DNA of 64,000 bases from Bacillus sp. AFS055030 (GCF_002574545.1 NZ_NUGT01000026.1:1-64000), one strand, 5' to 3'; positions 8,554 to 18,363 are shown, counted from the stretch's first letter. Translations and numbers: made by a program. The notes: generated by a model from the sequence alone, not told the origin.

Positions 8554-9582
8554 ATGAAAAAGCAATTTGATGAAACAATTCTTGAGGTTAAAAATCTACA
8601 AACCCACTTTTATACAGATGAAGGAATAAGTAAAGCCGTGAATGGAATTAGCTTTAAATTAAAAAAAGGTGAAACACTTGGAATAGTAGGAGAATCTGGA
8701 AGTGGTAAAAGTATTACATCATTATCCCTTTTACGATTAATCCCTTCCCCTCCAGGAAAAATAGCTGGTGGTAGTATCTTTTTTAAAGGTGAAGACTTAC
8801 TAGCAAAAACAGAAAAGCAAATGCGTTCGATTCGAGGTAATGAAATTTCAATGATCTTTCAGGAGCCTATGACATCGTTAAACCCTGTTTATTCAGCAGG
8901 CGAACAAATTGCAGAAGCGATTCGTCTTCACCAAAAATTAAGCAAAAAGGAAGCTTGGGATAAAGCAGTTGAAATGCTGCGACTTGTAGGAATCCCTTCT
9001 CCTGAAAAACGTGCAAAGCAAGAACCACATGAGCTTAGTGGCGGAATGAGACAAAGGGTTATGATCGCAATGGCACTTGCTTGTCATCCAGAAGTGCTAA
9101 TTGCAGATGAGCCGACTACCGCTCTAGATGTGACAATTCAAGCTCAAATTCTGGATTTAATTAAATCACTACAAAAAGATTTAGGTACAGCCGTAATATT
9201 AATCACGCATGATTTAGGCGTTGTTTATGAAACTTGCGATCGAGTGGCTGTCATGTACGCTGGTAGAATGGTTGAATATACTTCAGCAAAGGAACTTTTT
9301 GATAACCCTAAGCACCCATATACAATCGGGTTATTAAACTCTCTTCCACGTTTGGATATGGATCAAGAAGAATTAACAACAATTCCTGGTACTGTACCTA
9401 GTCCATTTAATATGCCTAAAGGCTGTAGTTTTGCGCCACGCTGTGCACATGCAAAGGATATATGTCATCAATCAGTGCCTGATTTACTAACAATTGACAA
9501 AAATACTGAAGTCAGCTGTTGGATGTATACATCACAATGGGAGACAGATCATACCATCAAAGAGAAAGTAGGGATTGAATAA
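8554..9582 (+). CDS. Peptide-type ABC transporter ATP-binding protein, DppD/OppD type
   Basis: A 342-residue ATPase. Visible motifs are Walker [10 protein letters not shown]-loop [10 protein letters not shown], signature [10 protein letters not shown], Walker [13 protein letters not shown] and switch histidine ITHDLG. The C-terminal oligopeptide extension contains [12 protein letters not shown], part of the cysteine cluster found in DppD/OppD. It overlaps the next ATPase gene by 1 nt (TAATGG), so the two are translationally coupled and probably act as a heterodimer powering the permeases. Confidence 0.95.
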   Translation: MKKQFDETILEVKNLQTHFYTDEGISKAVNGISFKLKKGETLGIVGESGSGKSITSLSLLRLIPSPPGKIAGGSIFFKGEDLLAKTEKQMRSIRGNEISMIFQEPMTSLNPVYSAGEQIAEAIRLHQKLSKKEAWDKAVEMLRLVGIPSPEKRAKQEPHELSGGMRQRVMIAMALACHPEVLIADEPTTALDVTIQAQILDLIKSLQKDLGTAVILITHDLGVVYETCDRVAVMYAGRMVEYTSAKELFDNPKHPYTIGLLNSLPRLDMDQEELTTIPGTVPSPFNMPKGCSFAPRCAHAKDICHQSVPDLLTIDKNTEVSCWMYTSQWETDHTIKEKVGIE

Positions 9583-10568
9583 TGGCATTGCAACTAGTGG
9601 ATAAAAAAATACTACTTAATGTAGATCATTTAAAACAATACTTTCCAATAAAAGGTGGCGTTTTAGGAAGAACGGTTAATCACGTAAAAGCTGTAGACGA
9701 TATTAGCTTCAACATTTACGAGGGAGAAACTTTAAGTATAGTTGGAGAATCTGGTTGTGGTAAGTCTACTACTGGTAGAGCCATTCTAAGATTAGACGAG
9801 CCTACTAGTGGAAGCATCCATTTTAAAGATAAAGATTTATTAAGCTTAGGAAAAAAAGAAATGCGTAAAATAAGAAAGGATCTACAAGTAATCTTCCAAG
9901 ATCCATTTGCATCACTTAATCCTAGACAAACAATTGGAGAAATTTTAGGTGAAGCTTTAGCCATTCAAAATGTCGTTCCAAAAGAAGAACGTAAAGCTAG
10001 AATTGAGGAACTGTTAGGGCATGTCGGGTTAAGACCAGAAGCTATGGAGCGTTATCCTCATGAATTTAGTGGTGGTCAACGTCAACGTGTTGGAATTGCC
10101 CGTGCACTTGCAGTTGATCCAAAACTAATCATTTGTGATGAAGCAGTATCTGCTCTAGATGTTTCAATTCAAGCTCAAGTATTAAATTTATTAAAATCAT
10201 TACAGAAAAAATTCTCACTTACCTTCCTTTTCATCTCACATGATTTAGGTGTAGTTAGACATATTTCTGACCGAGTAATGGTTATGTATTTAGGAAAAAT
10301 TGTTGAGATTGCCGATAAAAAATCTATTTTCGAAAATCCGCAACATCCTTATACGCGTGCACTATTATCTGCTATTCCTGTACCAAACCCGGTACATCAA
10401 AGAGAAAGAATCATCTTAACAGGAGATGTACCTTCTCCAATCAATCCTCCAAGCGGCTGTCGTTTTCACACAAGATGCCCTTTTGCGATTGATATTTGCA
10501 AAACAAGAGTACCTGAATTAAAAATATCAGAGCAAAATCATCAAGTTGCTTGTCACATAATTGATTAA
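9582..10568 (+). CDS. Peptide-type ABC transporter ATP-binding protein, DppF/OppF type
   Basis: A 328-residue partner ATPase. Walker A is GESGCGKS, Q-loop FQDPFASLNPRQ, signature EFSGGQRQRVG, Walker B LIICDEAVSALD, and the H-loop ISHDLG. The Walker B reads DEAVSALD rather than DEPTSALD, a common variant in DppF. The C-terminus has the conserved GCRFHTRCPFAIDIC. Last gene of the transporter operon; about 235 nt separate it from the histidine kinase. Confidence 0.95.
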   Translation: MALQLVDKKILLNVDHLKQYFPIKGGVLGRTVNHVKAVDDISFNIYEGETLSIVGESGCGKSTTGRAILRLDEPTSGSIHFKDKDLLSLGKKEMRKIRKDLQVIFQDPFASLNPRQTIGEILGEALAIQNVVPKEERKARIEELLGHVGLRPEAMERYPHEFSGGQRQRVGIARALAVDPKLIICDEAVSALDVSIQAQVLNLLKSLQKKFSLTFLFISHDLGVVRHISDRVMVMYLGKIVEIADKKSIFENPQHPYTRALLSAIPVPNPVHQRERIILTGDVPSPINPPSGCRFHTRCPFAIDICKTRVPELKISEQNHQVACHIID

Positions 10569-10678
10569 ATAGTATTCTTATAGGCGTGAAGTGAAGAAAA
10601 ATGCTTCTTCAAAGTTGTTTCTTTTACTTCTATTTAAAAATTTTATAAAGCTGATCATATTAGATAATAAATCGAATG

Positions 10679-10768
10679 GTGCTCCAATGGAATGCGAAAA
10701 GACAAAAAGAGTGCTTTTACATGATATAACGGTACGCTCGAGCTTTAGTCTAACTTCCATAGGAGCAC
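10679..10768. other. Long-range inverted repeat between the transporter and kinase genes
   Basis: GTGCTCCAATGGAA (10679-10692) is complementary to TTCCATAGGAGCAC (10755-10768) with a single mismatch, enclosing about 62 nt. The downstream arm is followed by TTTC and an A-run, so this is not a classical plus-strand terminator. It may form an RNA leader structure in front of the kinase gene. Small open frames across it have no SD and look non-coding. Confidence 0.45.
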
Positions 10769-10805
10769 TTTCAAAAAAAATTAAAAATACTATTTGAGGT
10801 TCTTC

Positions 10806-11555
10806 ATGCTTAGTTACGAGGGATTTACTTTACTTATTATGCTATTTATTTTAGCTCCTATTATGGGAGCTATTGCTTTATTATTTTTGTTTATCTTTGA
10901 AAAAAGAATTGATTTACTTGAAAATAAAAATAAAGAAATTCAGTTAGAGCATGCATTACAAGAAGCTCAATACAATCAATTAAATCAGCAAATTCAACCG
11001 CACTTTTTATTTAATACACTTAATGTCATATTAAGCTTAGCGCGTTTAAATCGAACTTCGGAATTAATTCGAGCACTAGAAACGTTCTCTCAATTTTTAA
11101 AATTTAAATATAAATCATCAGAGCCCTTAATTCCGTTAAATCAAGAAATCCAATATACTCAATATTATTTAGATATTCAAAATCTACGGTTTGGAGAACG
11201 TCTTAAAACTCAGTTAGATTGTCCAAAAGATTTATATAATGCGCAAGTTCCCCCTTTTATTTTGCAAACCTTAGTAGAAAATTCATTTAAACATGGTTTA
11301 GAAAAAAAGGTTGGAGAGGCCCTACTTCATATTCGATTTTATCAAGATTCTGAGCTAGTCTGTTTAGAAGTAATTGATAATGGTTTAATGGGAAAGACGA
11401 ATTCATTTTCTAATCAAGAAGGCCATGGATTAGACAATATAAAAAAGAGATTGCAACTATATTTCGGAAACAGTGGACATGTACTGATTACTTCAAATGA
11501 ATCAGGAACAAATGTTAAAGTCGTTTGGCCACTGATCAATGACTCTTTAAAGTAA
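10806..11555 (+). CDS. Sensor histidine kinase, LytS/YesM type, with a minimal sensor region
   Basis: A 249-residue kinase with one N-terminal TM segment (about residues 7-31), a short coiled linker, then the His_kinase domain with QIQPHFLFNTLN (phospho-acceptor His66) and an HATPase domain (LVENSFKHGLE N-box, VIDNGLMG, GHGLDNIKKRL G-box). There is no extracellular sensor domain, so it must sense through the membrane or through a partner. Start: ATG 10806, with GAGGT about 7 nt upstream. It is followed 15 nt later by its response regulator gene and then by a 12-TM transporter gene, a plausible sensing partner. Confidence 0.88.
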   Translation: MLSYEGFTLLIMLFILAPIMGAIALLFLFIFEKRIDLLENKNKEIQLEHALQEAQYNQLNQQIQPHFLFNTLNVILSLARLNRTSELIRALETFSQFLKFKYKSSEPLIPLNQEIQYTQYYLDIQNLRFGERLKTQLDCPKDLYNAQVPPFILQTLVENSFKHGLEKKVGEALLHIRFYQDSELVCLEVIDNGLMGKTNSFSNQEGHGLDNIKKRLQLYFGNSGHVLITSNESGTNVKVVWPLINDSLK

Positions 11556-11570
11556 AGGAGGGAAAATAAA

Positions 11571-12269
11571 GTGAATGTTTTATTAGTAGATGATGAACCA
11601 TTAGAGCTTGAACAGATGGAATATTTGATAAAAAATAAGTTCCCATTATGGAAGTTCTATAAAGCCGCTGATGCATGTCAAGCAATGGCAATTAATCAAA
11701 ATCATAAAATTAACATTGCGTTTTTAGATATTAATCTACCTGGCCGTTCTGGACTAGAGTTTGGTGAAGAACTTCGAGCTCAAAATAAAGACGTCGATAT
11801 TATTATGGTTACAGCATATCAAAGTTTTGATTATGCTCAGCAGTCAATCCGAATCGGCGTTCTTGATTATTTAACAAAACCAATCATTGAAAGTGAACTA
11901 GATAAAGTGTTATCTAAATATAGTGATACCGATACATCAAATCAATATTCTAGTTTAATCCATCAAACTCTATTATATATTCATGAGCATTTCGCTGAAA
12001 AACTGTCTCTTTCTGACGTAGCCAGAGAAGTTCACACGAATCATACTTATTTAAGTAGAAAATTTCACGAAGAAGTCGGCGTGTCATTTTCAGAATATTT
12101 AATAGACTATAGAATACAAGCTGCCAAGCGCTATTTAACAAATAATCCAAATTGGAACATATCCGATGTAGCAGAAAACTCAGGCTTTAATAGCCAGCAT
12201 TACTTTAGTACTTTATTTCGCAAAATTGAGGGCATTACTCCAAAAGAGTATCGTGAGAAAGGAAAATAA
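11571..12269 (+). CDS. Response regulator, receiver plus AraC-type DNA-binding domain (YesN type)
   Basis: A 232-residue regulator. The receiver domain has the acidic pair DDE at 7-9, phospho-acceptor Asp53 in FLDINLPG, the conserved Thr in MVTAYQSF and Lys in LTKP. The C-terminal two-helix-turn-helix AraC domain spans about 130-232 (LSLSDVAREVHTNHTYLSRKF; ISDVAENSGFNSQHYFSTLFRK; GITPKEYRE). GTG start with SD AAAGGAGGG. AraC-type regulators bind paired direct repeats about two helical turns apart, which matches the 21-bp repeats at 1822-1849 and 6607-6634. I infer that these are its targets. Confidence 0.92.
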   Translation: MNVLLVDDEPLELEQMEYLIKNKFPLWKFYKAADACQAMAINQNHKINIAFLDINLPGRSGLEFGEELRAQNKDVDIIMVTAYQSFDYAQQSIRIGVLDYLTKPIIESELDKVLSKYSDTDTSNQYSSLIHQTLLYIHEHFAEKLSLSDVAREVHTNHTYLSRKFHEEVGVSFSEYLIDYRIQAAKRYLTNNPNWNISDVAENSGFNSQHYFSTLFRKIEGITPKEYREKGK

Positions 12270-12271
12270 CA

Positions 12272-13591
12272 GTGAATTCACGTTCATTTAGAGAATACGT
12301 ACAAGGTCCTATACAAATTGGAATGGGAATGGGAATTATTTCTCTCTTGGCACGTTGGATAACAGGAACTACGATATTATCTTCGCCAGAATCAATGATT
12401 AAATATGGTGTATTTGGTGGAATCGGCTATGCATTTTTAGGTGCGATTGCTTTATTTGTATTTAGTTTTATTGGGAAAAAGGTTCGACAGGAGTACCCTG
12501 ATGGTTTAACAATTGGAGATTATTTGAAGAAAAAACTACATCCACTTGGTTATTGGATCATGATTTGTATTTTACTATTTACTAGTTTACACATATTATA
12601 TATTCAATCGATGACGGCATCTACTTTATTTCATTTTCTTTTTAATTTACCATTGTACATCGAAATATTCATCTTTATAACCTTTTGTGTACTTTTTGCA
12701 GGGTTTGGTGGATTAAAAATAATCCATGGATTAGCAGGAATCCAGGTTATAACTATGTTTGCAGCGGCAATTTTAATTCCGTTGTATTTTTTCGTAAAAG
12801 AGGGTGTTCAACCAGTATATGATGGGATTAAATTATACCATCCATACATGTTAGTCATTGATCATTATGATTTATGGGGTTTTTTATTTTCAGGCTTATT
12901 AGTTGGATTTGGTCAGTTTTTCTTTGACATTACTTCATGGCACCGATTATTTATGATTGAATCGAAAAAACTTCCTTTAACCTTCTCAATATCCGGGTTA
13001 ATATGGTGTATTTTCCCACTTTCATTTTCATGCCTTTTTATTATTGTTATATTTACTGGTGGATTTACAGATATTCAATCAATATTAGTTGGTTTAGCAA
13101 ATAAAATTACAACACCATTCTTTTTTATACTTTTTGTTTTATGTGTTTTTAATGCGATTACCTCAACATTTGGTGCAGTTTTACATTCGCTTGCTAGTTT
13201 AATCATTATCAATATAATCGAGCCAATTCACAAGATCAATAATGATCAAAAAAAAATAAAACTTGCTTATCTTCTATCCGTGATCATTGGTGCGATTATC
13301 TTTTTTGCTACACTTATTCAATCAAAAAAAATGATAGAACTTTTATTTTACTCAGGAAATGTATATTCTGCATTGCTATTTCCAATTTTAGTTATTGTCT
13401 TTAGTAAACGTAAAGTTGGTAATTATATTCCAATTAGTATTGTCATCAGTATTATCCTTTCATATATCGTTCAGCCTTATGTTGGTAAATTTCAAAGCAT
13501 TTGGTTAAGTTTATTATTTTCAATTGTGATTATCATTTTTGGTTTTACAATCCAAATTTTTAGCAAGAAAAAATCAGTAAATATGTCATAA
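12272..13591 (+). CDS. SSS-like 12-TM membrane transporter
   Basis: A 439-residue integral membrane protein with about 12 predicted TM segments, resembling sodium:solute symporter or related LeuT-fold permeases. The first helix has the broken, glycine-rich pattern IQIGMGMGIISLLARWITG, and the middle carries FGGLKIIHGLAGIQ. It starts (GTG) 2 nt after the response regulator stop, so it is in the same operon as the kinase. Possible roles: uptake of a ligand of the same pathway, or a co-sensor for the kinase, which has no input domain of its own. Family assignment is tentative. Confidence 0.7.
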   Translation: MNSRSFREYVQGPIQIGMGMGIISLLARWITGTTILSSPESMIKYGVFGGIGYAFLGAIALFVFSFIGKKVRQEYPDGLTIGDYLKKKLHPLGYWIMICILLFTSLHILYIQSMTASTLFHFLFNLPLYIEIFIFITFCVLFAGFGGLKIIHGLAGIQVITMFAAAILIPLYFFVKEGVQPVYDGIKLYHPYMLVIDHYDLWGFLFSGLLVGFGQFFFDITSWHRLFMIESKKLPLTFSISGLIWCIFPLSFSCLFIIVIFTGGFTDIQSILVGLANKITTPFFFILFVLCVFNAITSTFGAVLHSLASLIIINIIEPIHKINNDQKKIKLAYLLSVIIGAIIFFATLIQSKKMIELLFYSGNVYSALLFPILVIVFSKRKVGNYIPISIVISIILSYIVQPYVGKFQSIWLSLLFSIVIIIFGFTIQIFSKKKSVNMS

Positions 13592-13594
13592 AAG

Positions 13595-13625
13595 AGAGCT
13601 AATCAACGACTTGATTAGCTCTTTT
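13595..13625 (+). terminator. Terminator after the kinase-regulator-transporter operon
   Basis: AGAGCTAATCAA and TTGATTAGCTCT form a strong stem with a 4-nt loop, ending in CTTTTAG. It starts 4 nt after the transporter stop codon. Confidence 0.85.
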
Positions 13626-13696
13626 AGTATATTAGCTAAATATTAAGGTTGAAGTTATAAATACAAGCAAAGAGAAAGATATATTCCTTCTCTCCA

Positions 13697-13891
13697 TTAT
13701 GTATTTAAATATGGTGCTCCTCGTCTTGTGTTCGCCGCTGAAGATGCGTCTTCACTTGTATCAAGGTATGGGCTACCACCTTCGTCATAATTAATTTTAT
13801 TCGAATCATTTTCGCTCGTGTCTAAGTATGAGTTGGTTGCAACGTGGATATGATTGTCATCAGTTTTTCTTGATTGGTTGTCTTTTGACAT
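13697..13891 (-). CDS. Small protein with repeated YLDTSE motif, function unknown
   Basis: A 64-residue hydrophilic protein with a good SD (GAGGTG) 8 nt before ATG. It has an internal imperfect repeat: NSYLDTSENDSN, SPYLDTSEDASS and a truncated terminal APYLNT. There is no TM segment, signal or cysteine. The repeat spacing is about 20 residues. I do not recognise the family. Such short, Ser/Asn/Asp-rich proteins in spore formers are often spore-associated, but nothing in the sequence proves that here. It is monocistronic, downstream of mtaB in the same direction, and separated from it by a terminator. Confidence 0.65.
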   Translation of the reverse strand: MSKDNQSRKTDDNHIHVATNSYLDTSENDSNKINYDEGGSPYLDTSEDASSAANTRRGAPYLNT

Positions 13892-13986
13892 TTTTATTTC
13901 ACCTCTATCCTTATATTGTGTATAGAGATTACTTTACATTACAGGTAGTTTGAGGGAATTCGTTATTTCGTTTTAAAAGGAACAAA

Positions 13987-14031
13987 AAAAGGATCAATAA
14001 TCCAGATAAACTCTAGATTATCAATCCTTTT
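13987..14031 (-). terminator. Terminator after mtaB
   Basis: AAAAGGAT-CA-ATAATC pairs with GATTAT-CA-ATCCTTTT, an imperfect stem with a CA/CA internal loop. Located immediately after the mtaB stop; A and T runs on both sides make it potentially bidirectional. Confidence 0.7.
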
Positions 14032-14040
14032 ATTTTATCT

Positions 14041-15375
14041 TTAGTTAACAGCTACATCTTCTAGTACTCGGACAAATTCACCTTTATTAACTGGGTAACC
14101 CGCTTTTGCGATTTTAACTTTTACAATTTTACCGATCATGTCTTCTGTTCCTTCGAACACGACTTTTAGATAATTGTCTGTGTAACCAATTAATAGTCCT
14201 TCTGCGCCATCTTCAGTATACTTTTCTTCTGGAATAACTTCTAGAACATCTCCATCAAACATTGATGCGTATTCTTTTGCAAGTTGATTTGATAATTCAA
14301 TTAAACGATGTACACGTTCATTTTTAATTTCTTCGTCAACTTGATCTTCCATACGTGCAGCTGGTGTTCCTGTACGTTTAGAGTATGGGAATACATGTAA
14401 TTCAGAGAATTTATTATCTCGGATGAAATTGTATGTTTCCATAAACTCTTCTTCAGTTTCACCTGGGAAACCTACGATTACATCTGATGTAATTGAACAG
14501 TTTGGTAAAACCTCACGTAATTTTTCAATTCTCTCAGCAAATTCAGCCATTGTGTATTTACGACGCATACGTTTTAAGACCGTATCTGATCCAGATTGTA
14601 ATGGTACGTGTAAGTGACGAACGACAATATTTGAATGACGAAGAACTTCAATTACTTCATCTGTAATTTGACTAGCTTCAATTGAAGAAATACGAACACG
14701 TTTTAATCCTTCAACTGTTTCTAAATCTTTTAATAACATGGCTAAATTGTAATCTTTCATGTCTTGACCGTATCCACCAGTGTGAATACCAGTTAAAACA
14801 ATTTCCTTATAGCCTGATTCTACTAATTGCGTAGCTTGTTTGACAACTTCTTTTGGATCACGAGAACGCATTAAACCACGTGCCCATGGAATAATACAAA
14901 ATGTACAGAAGTTATTACAACCTTCTTGAATTTTTAAAGAAGCACGTGTACGGTCAGTAAAAGCAGGTACATCTAGCTCTTCATAAACTCGTGCTTTCAT
15001 AATGTTTCCAACGCCATTGATTGGTTGGCGTTCTACACGGTATTGCTCGATATAATCCAACATTTTCGTACGGTCCTGTGTACCAACAACGATATCCACC
15101 CCAGGAATTGCCATGATTTCGGCTGGAGATGTTTGTGCATAACATCCAGTTACACAAATTACAGCATCTGGATTTTTGCGCACGGCACGACGGATTACTT
15201 GTCTACTTTTTTTGTCACCTGTATTTGTAACTGTACAAGTATTAATTACATAAACGTCAGCTTTCGTCTCGTATTCTGTACGTTCATAGCCTGCTGCTTT
15301 AAACAGTTGCCAAATTGCTTCTGTTTCGTAATGGTTAACTTTACAACCTAATGTATGAAAAGCTACTTGTGGCAT
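14041..15375 (-). CDS. mtaB: tRNA t6A37 methylthiotransferase MtaB
   Basis: A radical-SAM methylthiotransferase of 444 residues that converts t6A37 to ms2t6A37 in ANN-decoding tRNAs. Domains: N-terminal UPF0004 (MPQVAFHTLGCKVNHYETEA) with its three cysteines, the radical-SAM CxxxCxxC (CNNFCTFC) and a C-terminal TRAM-like segment. This is the yqeV position of B. subtilis, last in the dnaJ-prmA-rsmE-mtaB series; its start lies 5 nt from the rsmE stop. Confidence 0.95.
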   Translation of the reverse strand: MPQVAFHTLGCKVNHYETEAIWQLFKAAGYERTEYETKADVYVINTCTVTNTGDKKSRQVIRRAVRKNPDAVICVTGCYAQTSPAEIMAIPGVDIVVGTQDRTKMLDYIEQYRVERQPINGVGNIMKARVYEELDVPAFTDRTRASLKIQEGCNNFCTFCIIPWARGLMRSRDPKEVVKQATQLVESGYKEIVLTGIHTGGYGQDMKDYNLAMLLKDLETVEGLKRVRISSIEASQITDEVIEVLRHSNIVVRHLHVPLQSGSDTVLKRMRRKYTMAEFAERIEKLREVLPNCSITSDVIVGFPGETEEEFMETYNFIRDNKFSELHVFPYSKRTGTPAARMEDQVDEEIKNERVHRLIELSNQLAKEYASMFDGDVLEVIPEEKYTEDGAEGLLIGYTDNYLKVVFEGTEDMIGKIVKVKIAKAGYPVNKGEFVRVLEDVAVN

Positions 15376-15379
15376 TTCT

Positions 15380-16132
15380 TCACCCCATTAATTCAAAATG
15401 AAAGGAGGCAGCAGCTAAAACATAAAATGGTGCTGTTTCTGTTCGTAGAATTCTTGGTCCAAGTCCACATAGCTTAGCACCTTTTTCTTCTAGCTGATTA
15501 ACTTCTTTTTCTGACAAACCACCTTCAGGTCCGAAAACTACTAGTAATCGTGAGCCTTCCTTTAATGATTGGAATGTCTGAACAAGCCCTGCTGATTCTC
15601 CTGTTTTTGCACTTTCTTCATATGCAACAATACAAGCATCATAATGCTGTATTGAGTTAAGTAATTGTTGAAAAGTTGCTGGTTGTTCCACCGAAGGTAC
15701 AATAAATCGATAAGATTGTTCTGCCGCTTCTTTTGCAATTTTTTGCCATCTATCAACCTTTTTACCAGCTTTTTTATCATCCAATTTAACAATTGATCTA
15801 GCTGCAGCAAAAGGTATAAAACTACAAGCTCCAAGCTCCGTACCTTTTTGAATGATTAACTCTAGTTTATCACCTTTTGGTAGTCCACTAGCAATCGTTA
15901 TTGATATTGGTAATTCATTTGCATTCTCAACATATTCTACAACAGCTGCAGTTATTTGTTCACTAGAAATATTTGTAAGTGTACAACGAACAGTTGAGGA
16001 ACCTGGAACTGTACAAATAATTTCTTGATTTAGCTTCATTCGCATAACATTTGCGATATGATGCGCATCATCACCAGTTATTGTGACTAGATCATTTTGC
16101 AACTGTGTTTCTTCTATAAAATATCTTTGCAT
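15380..16132 (-). CDS. rsmE: 16S rRNA m3U1498 methyltransferase RsmE
   Basis: A SPOUT-class methyltransferase, about 250 residues. It has an N-terminal PUA-like domain (MQRYFIEETQLQ..., GDDAHHIANVMRMK) and the C-terminal trefoil-knot motifs VVFGPEGGLSEKEV and LGPRILRTETAP. Start: ATG 16132, preceded by AAGGA; it follows the prmA stop by a single base, so the two are coupled. An upstream in-frame extension inside prmA is less likely. Confidence 0.95.
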   Translation of the reverse strand: MQRYFIEETQLQNDLVTITGDDAHHIANVMRMKLNQEIICTVPGSSTVRCTLTNISSEQITAAVVEYVENANELPISITIASGLPKGDKLELIIQKGTELGACSFIPFAAARSIVKLDDKKAGKKVDRWQKIAKEAAEQSYRFIVPSVEQPATFQQLLNSIQHYDACIVAYEESAKTGESAGLVQTFQSLKEGSRLLVVFGPEGGLSEKEVNQLEEKGAKLCGLGPRILRTETAPFYVLAAASFHFELMG

Positions 16133-16133
16133 G

Positions 16134-17084
16134 TTACATTCCTTGTTCTGGCTTTTTTGCAATAATTGCAACCCAGTCCTCTAAATGTAATACTTCCTTC
16201 ACTTCAAAACCAACTCGATTAAGCTCATTTTCAATGTCTTCTTGTTTAGAACCAATAATTCCTGAAGAAATAAATGTTCCACCTGGTTCTAAAACAGTAA
16301 ACACATCGTCTACGAAACGAAGAATAATTTCAGCAAGTAAGTTCGCTACAACTACTTGGAACGGACCTTCAATTCCTTGTAGTAAGTTACCTTGGCCAAC
16401 TTTTATGACATCATCAACTTTGTTTAATACAACGTTTTCTCTTGCACTTCGAACAGCTACATCGTCTAAATCATAAGCTTCTATATTTGTAGAGCCAAGT
16501 TTAGCAGCTGCAATACTTAAAACTCCTGAACCAGTTCCAACATCGATTACACGGTCAGTCGGTTTAACAACTTTCTCAAGTGCACGAATACACATAACAG
16601 TTGTTGGATGAGTACCAGTACCAAACGCCATTCCCGGATCTAATTCAATAATTAATTCATCTGAAGATTTAACTTCATACTCTTCCCAAGAAGGTACAAT
16701 TGTAAATCGATCTGAGATTGAAATTGGATGATAATATTTTTTCCATGCAGTAGCCCAATCCTCTTCGTTTACTTCATGCACAGTAAATGTATTTTTACCT
16801 AAATCAATATCATATGAAATTAAATTATTTATAGCTTCTTTTATTCCGTCGATCGTATCGTTTAAAAAACTATTCACAGGAAGGTATGCTTTAACAATTA
16901 CACCTTCCTCTGGATAATCTTTTGGGTTAAGTTGGTAGATTTCACCGTAAACCTGTGCTCGCTCCTTCGTCAAATCAAACACATCCTCTATGACAACACC
17001 ACTTGCACCAGCTTCGTGTAAAATGTTAGAAATCGGTTCAACCGCATCCTGTGTAGTGTGAATACTTAATTCTGACCATTTCAT
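16134..17084 (-). CDS. prmA: Ribosomal protein L11 methyltransferase PrmA
   Basis: A 316-residue SAM-dependent methyltransferase that trimethylates L11. An N-terminal substrate-recognition domain starts [18 protein letters not shown]; the catalytic domain has [13 protein letters not shown], the SAM motif [13 protein letters not shown] and [10 protein letters not shown]. Its position between dnaJ and rsmE matches B. subtilis yqeT. A hairpin lies upstream of the gene. Confidence 0.95.
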   Translation of the reverse strand: MKWSELSIHTTQDAVEPISNILHEAGASGVVIEDVFDLTKERAQVYGEIYQLNPKDYPEEGVIVKAYLPVNSFLNDTIDGIKEAINNLISYDIDLGKNTFTVHEVNEEDWATAWKKYYHPISISDRFTIVPSWEEYEVKSSDELIIELDPGMAFGTGTHPTTVMCIRALEKVVKPTDRVIDVGTGSGVLSIAAAKLGSTNIEAYDLDDVAVRSARENVVLNKVDDVIKVGQGNLLQGIEGPFQVVVANLLAEIILRFVDDVFTVLEPGGTFISSGIIGSKQEDIENELNRVGFEVKEVLHLEDWVAIIAKKPEQGM

Positions 17085-17120
17085 TAACTACCAACTCCAT
17101 TCATACTCTCTTCTTTACTT

Positions 17121-17159
17121 GGCAATACCCTCTAATCATAGTCAGATTTAGAGGGTGCC
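17121..17159 (-). terminator. Hairpin between dnaJ and prmA
   Basis: GGCA-TACCCTCTAAT pairs with ATT-AGAGGGT-GCC. On the minus strand the stem is followed by ATTGCC, not a T-run, so it may be a weak terminator or an mRNA processing or stability structure rather than a strong stop. Confidence 0.45.
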
Positions 17160-17232
17160 ATTAAAATTACTTCTTCTATTTAGTGTTTCCACTTTTTACC
17201 TTAACTAACGTACTGAATTAATTTCTTACCTA

Positions 17233-18363
17233 TTATTCGCCAAAATTCTTAACTGCACGCTTTAACTTTGTAAAGAATGAATCGTGTTTATCGTCTTTTT
17301 GACTTTTGCCAATATTGTAAAACTCTTCAAGCAATTCTTTTTGACGGCTTGTTAGTTTTGTTGGTGTGATAACTTTTACGATTACGTGCTGATCACCTTG
17401 ACCATATCCACGTACATCTTTAATTCCTTTACCTTTTAAACGCATTCTAGTGCCGGTTTGAGTTCCTGCAGGAATTTTCGTTTTTACTTTACCATGTAAT
17501 GTTGGTACTTCAACTTCATCCCCTAAAGCGGCTTGTGCAAATGTTAATGGAAGCTCGCAGTAAACGTCATTACCATCACGTTCAAAGAATTCATGTTCAC
17601 GAACATGGAATGCAATATATAAATCTCCAGCAGGACCACCATTTTTACCTGGTTCTCCTTGACCTGAAAGTCGAATTTGTTGACCATCATCGATACCAGC
17701 TGGTACTTTAACCATGATTTTCTTACGAGTTTTCACTCGGCCAGCACCGTGACAAGTATTACATTTATCTTTAATAATCTGACCAGTACCTTGACAGTGT
17801 GAACATGTTGTACGATTCACAATACGTCCAAATGGAGTATTTTGTTCAACACTCATTTGGCCTGAGCCATGACAATGTTTACATGTTTCTTTTGATGTAC
17901 CAGGTTTTGCACCTGAACCACTACATGTATGACATGTTTCTTCAGTAGGAATTTCAATTTCTTTTTCCATTCCAAATGCTGCTTCTTCAAACTGGATTGT
18001 CATTGTATATTGTAAATCAGCCCCAGCTCTTGGTGCGTTCGGGTCACGACGACGTCCACCGCCACCTCCAAAAAACTGACTGAAAATATCTTCAAATCCA
18101 CCGAATCCGCCGCCGCCAAATCCGCCACCACCAAATCCTTGGTTTGGATCTGTATGACCAAACTGATCATAATGAGCGCGTTTTTGATCATCTGATAAAG
18201 TTTCATATGCTTCTTGCACCTCTTTAAACTTTTCAGGTGCATCAGGATCTTTATTAACGTCTGGATGATACGTTTTTGCTAATTTACGAAACGATTTTTT
18301 TATCTCATCTTGTGATGCACTTTTACTTACACCAAGTACATCATAGTAATCACGTTTACTCAT
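17233..18363 (-). CDS. dnaJ: Chaperone protein DnaJ
   Basis: The Hsp40 co-chaperone that delivers substrates to DnaK and stimulates its ATPase; 376 residues. The J domain has the HPD motif (YHPDVNKD), followed by a Gly/Phe-rich linker (residues about 75-110), four CxxCxGxG zinc-binding repeats ([32 protein letters not shown]) and the C-terminal peptide-binding domain. Start: ATG 18363 ([11 protein letters not shown]), although GGAG lies 14 nt away; an upstream in-frame GTG at 18387 overlaps that SD and is unlikely. Confidence 0.96.
   Translation of the reverse strand: MSKRDYYDVLGVSKSASQDEIKKSFRKLAKTYHPDVNKDPDAPEKFKEVQEAYETLSDDQKRAHYDQFGHTDPNQGFGGGGFGGGGFGGFEDIFSQFFGGGGGRRRDPNAPRAGADLQYTMTIQFEEAAFGMEKEIEIPTEETCHTCSGSGAKPGTSKETCKHCHGSGQMSVEQNTPFGRIVNRTTCSHCQGTGQIIKDKCNTCHGAGRVKTRKKIMVKVPAGIDDGQQIRLSGQGEPGKNGGPAGDLYIAFHVREHEFFERDGNDVYCELPLTFAQAALGDEVEVPTLHGKVKTKIPAGTQTGTRMRLKGKGIKDVRGYGQGDQHVIVKVITPTKLTSRQKELLEEFYNIGKSQKDDKHDSFFTKLKRAVKNFGE

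Noticed and set aside
10578-10797. Short overlapping frames on both strands between the ABC transporter and the kinase
   Set aside because: No SD, low-complexity translations, and the plus-strand one covers the inverted repeat.
15025-15351. A 108-codon plus-strand frame inside mtaB, and similar long antisense frames in dnaK, grpE and alaS
   Set aside because: These are shadows of strongly conserved genes on the other strand.
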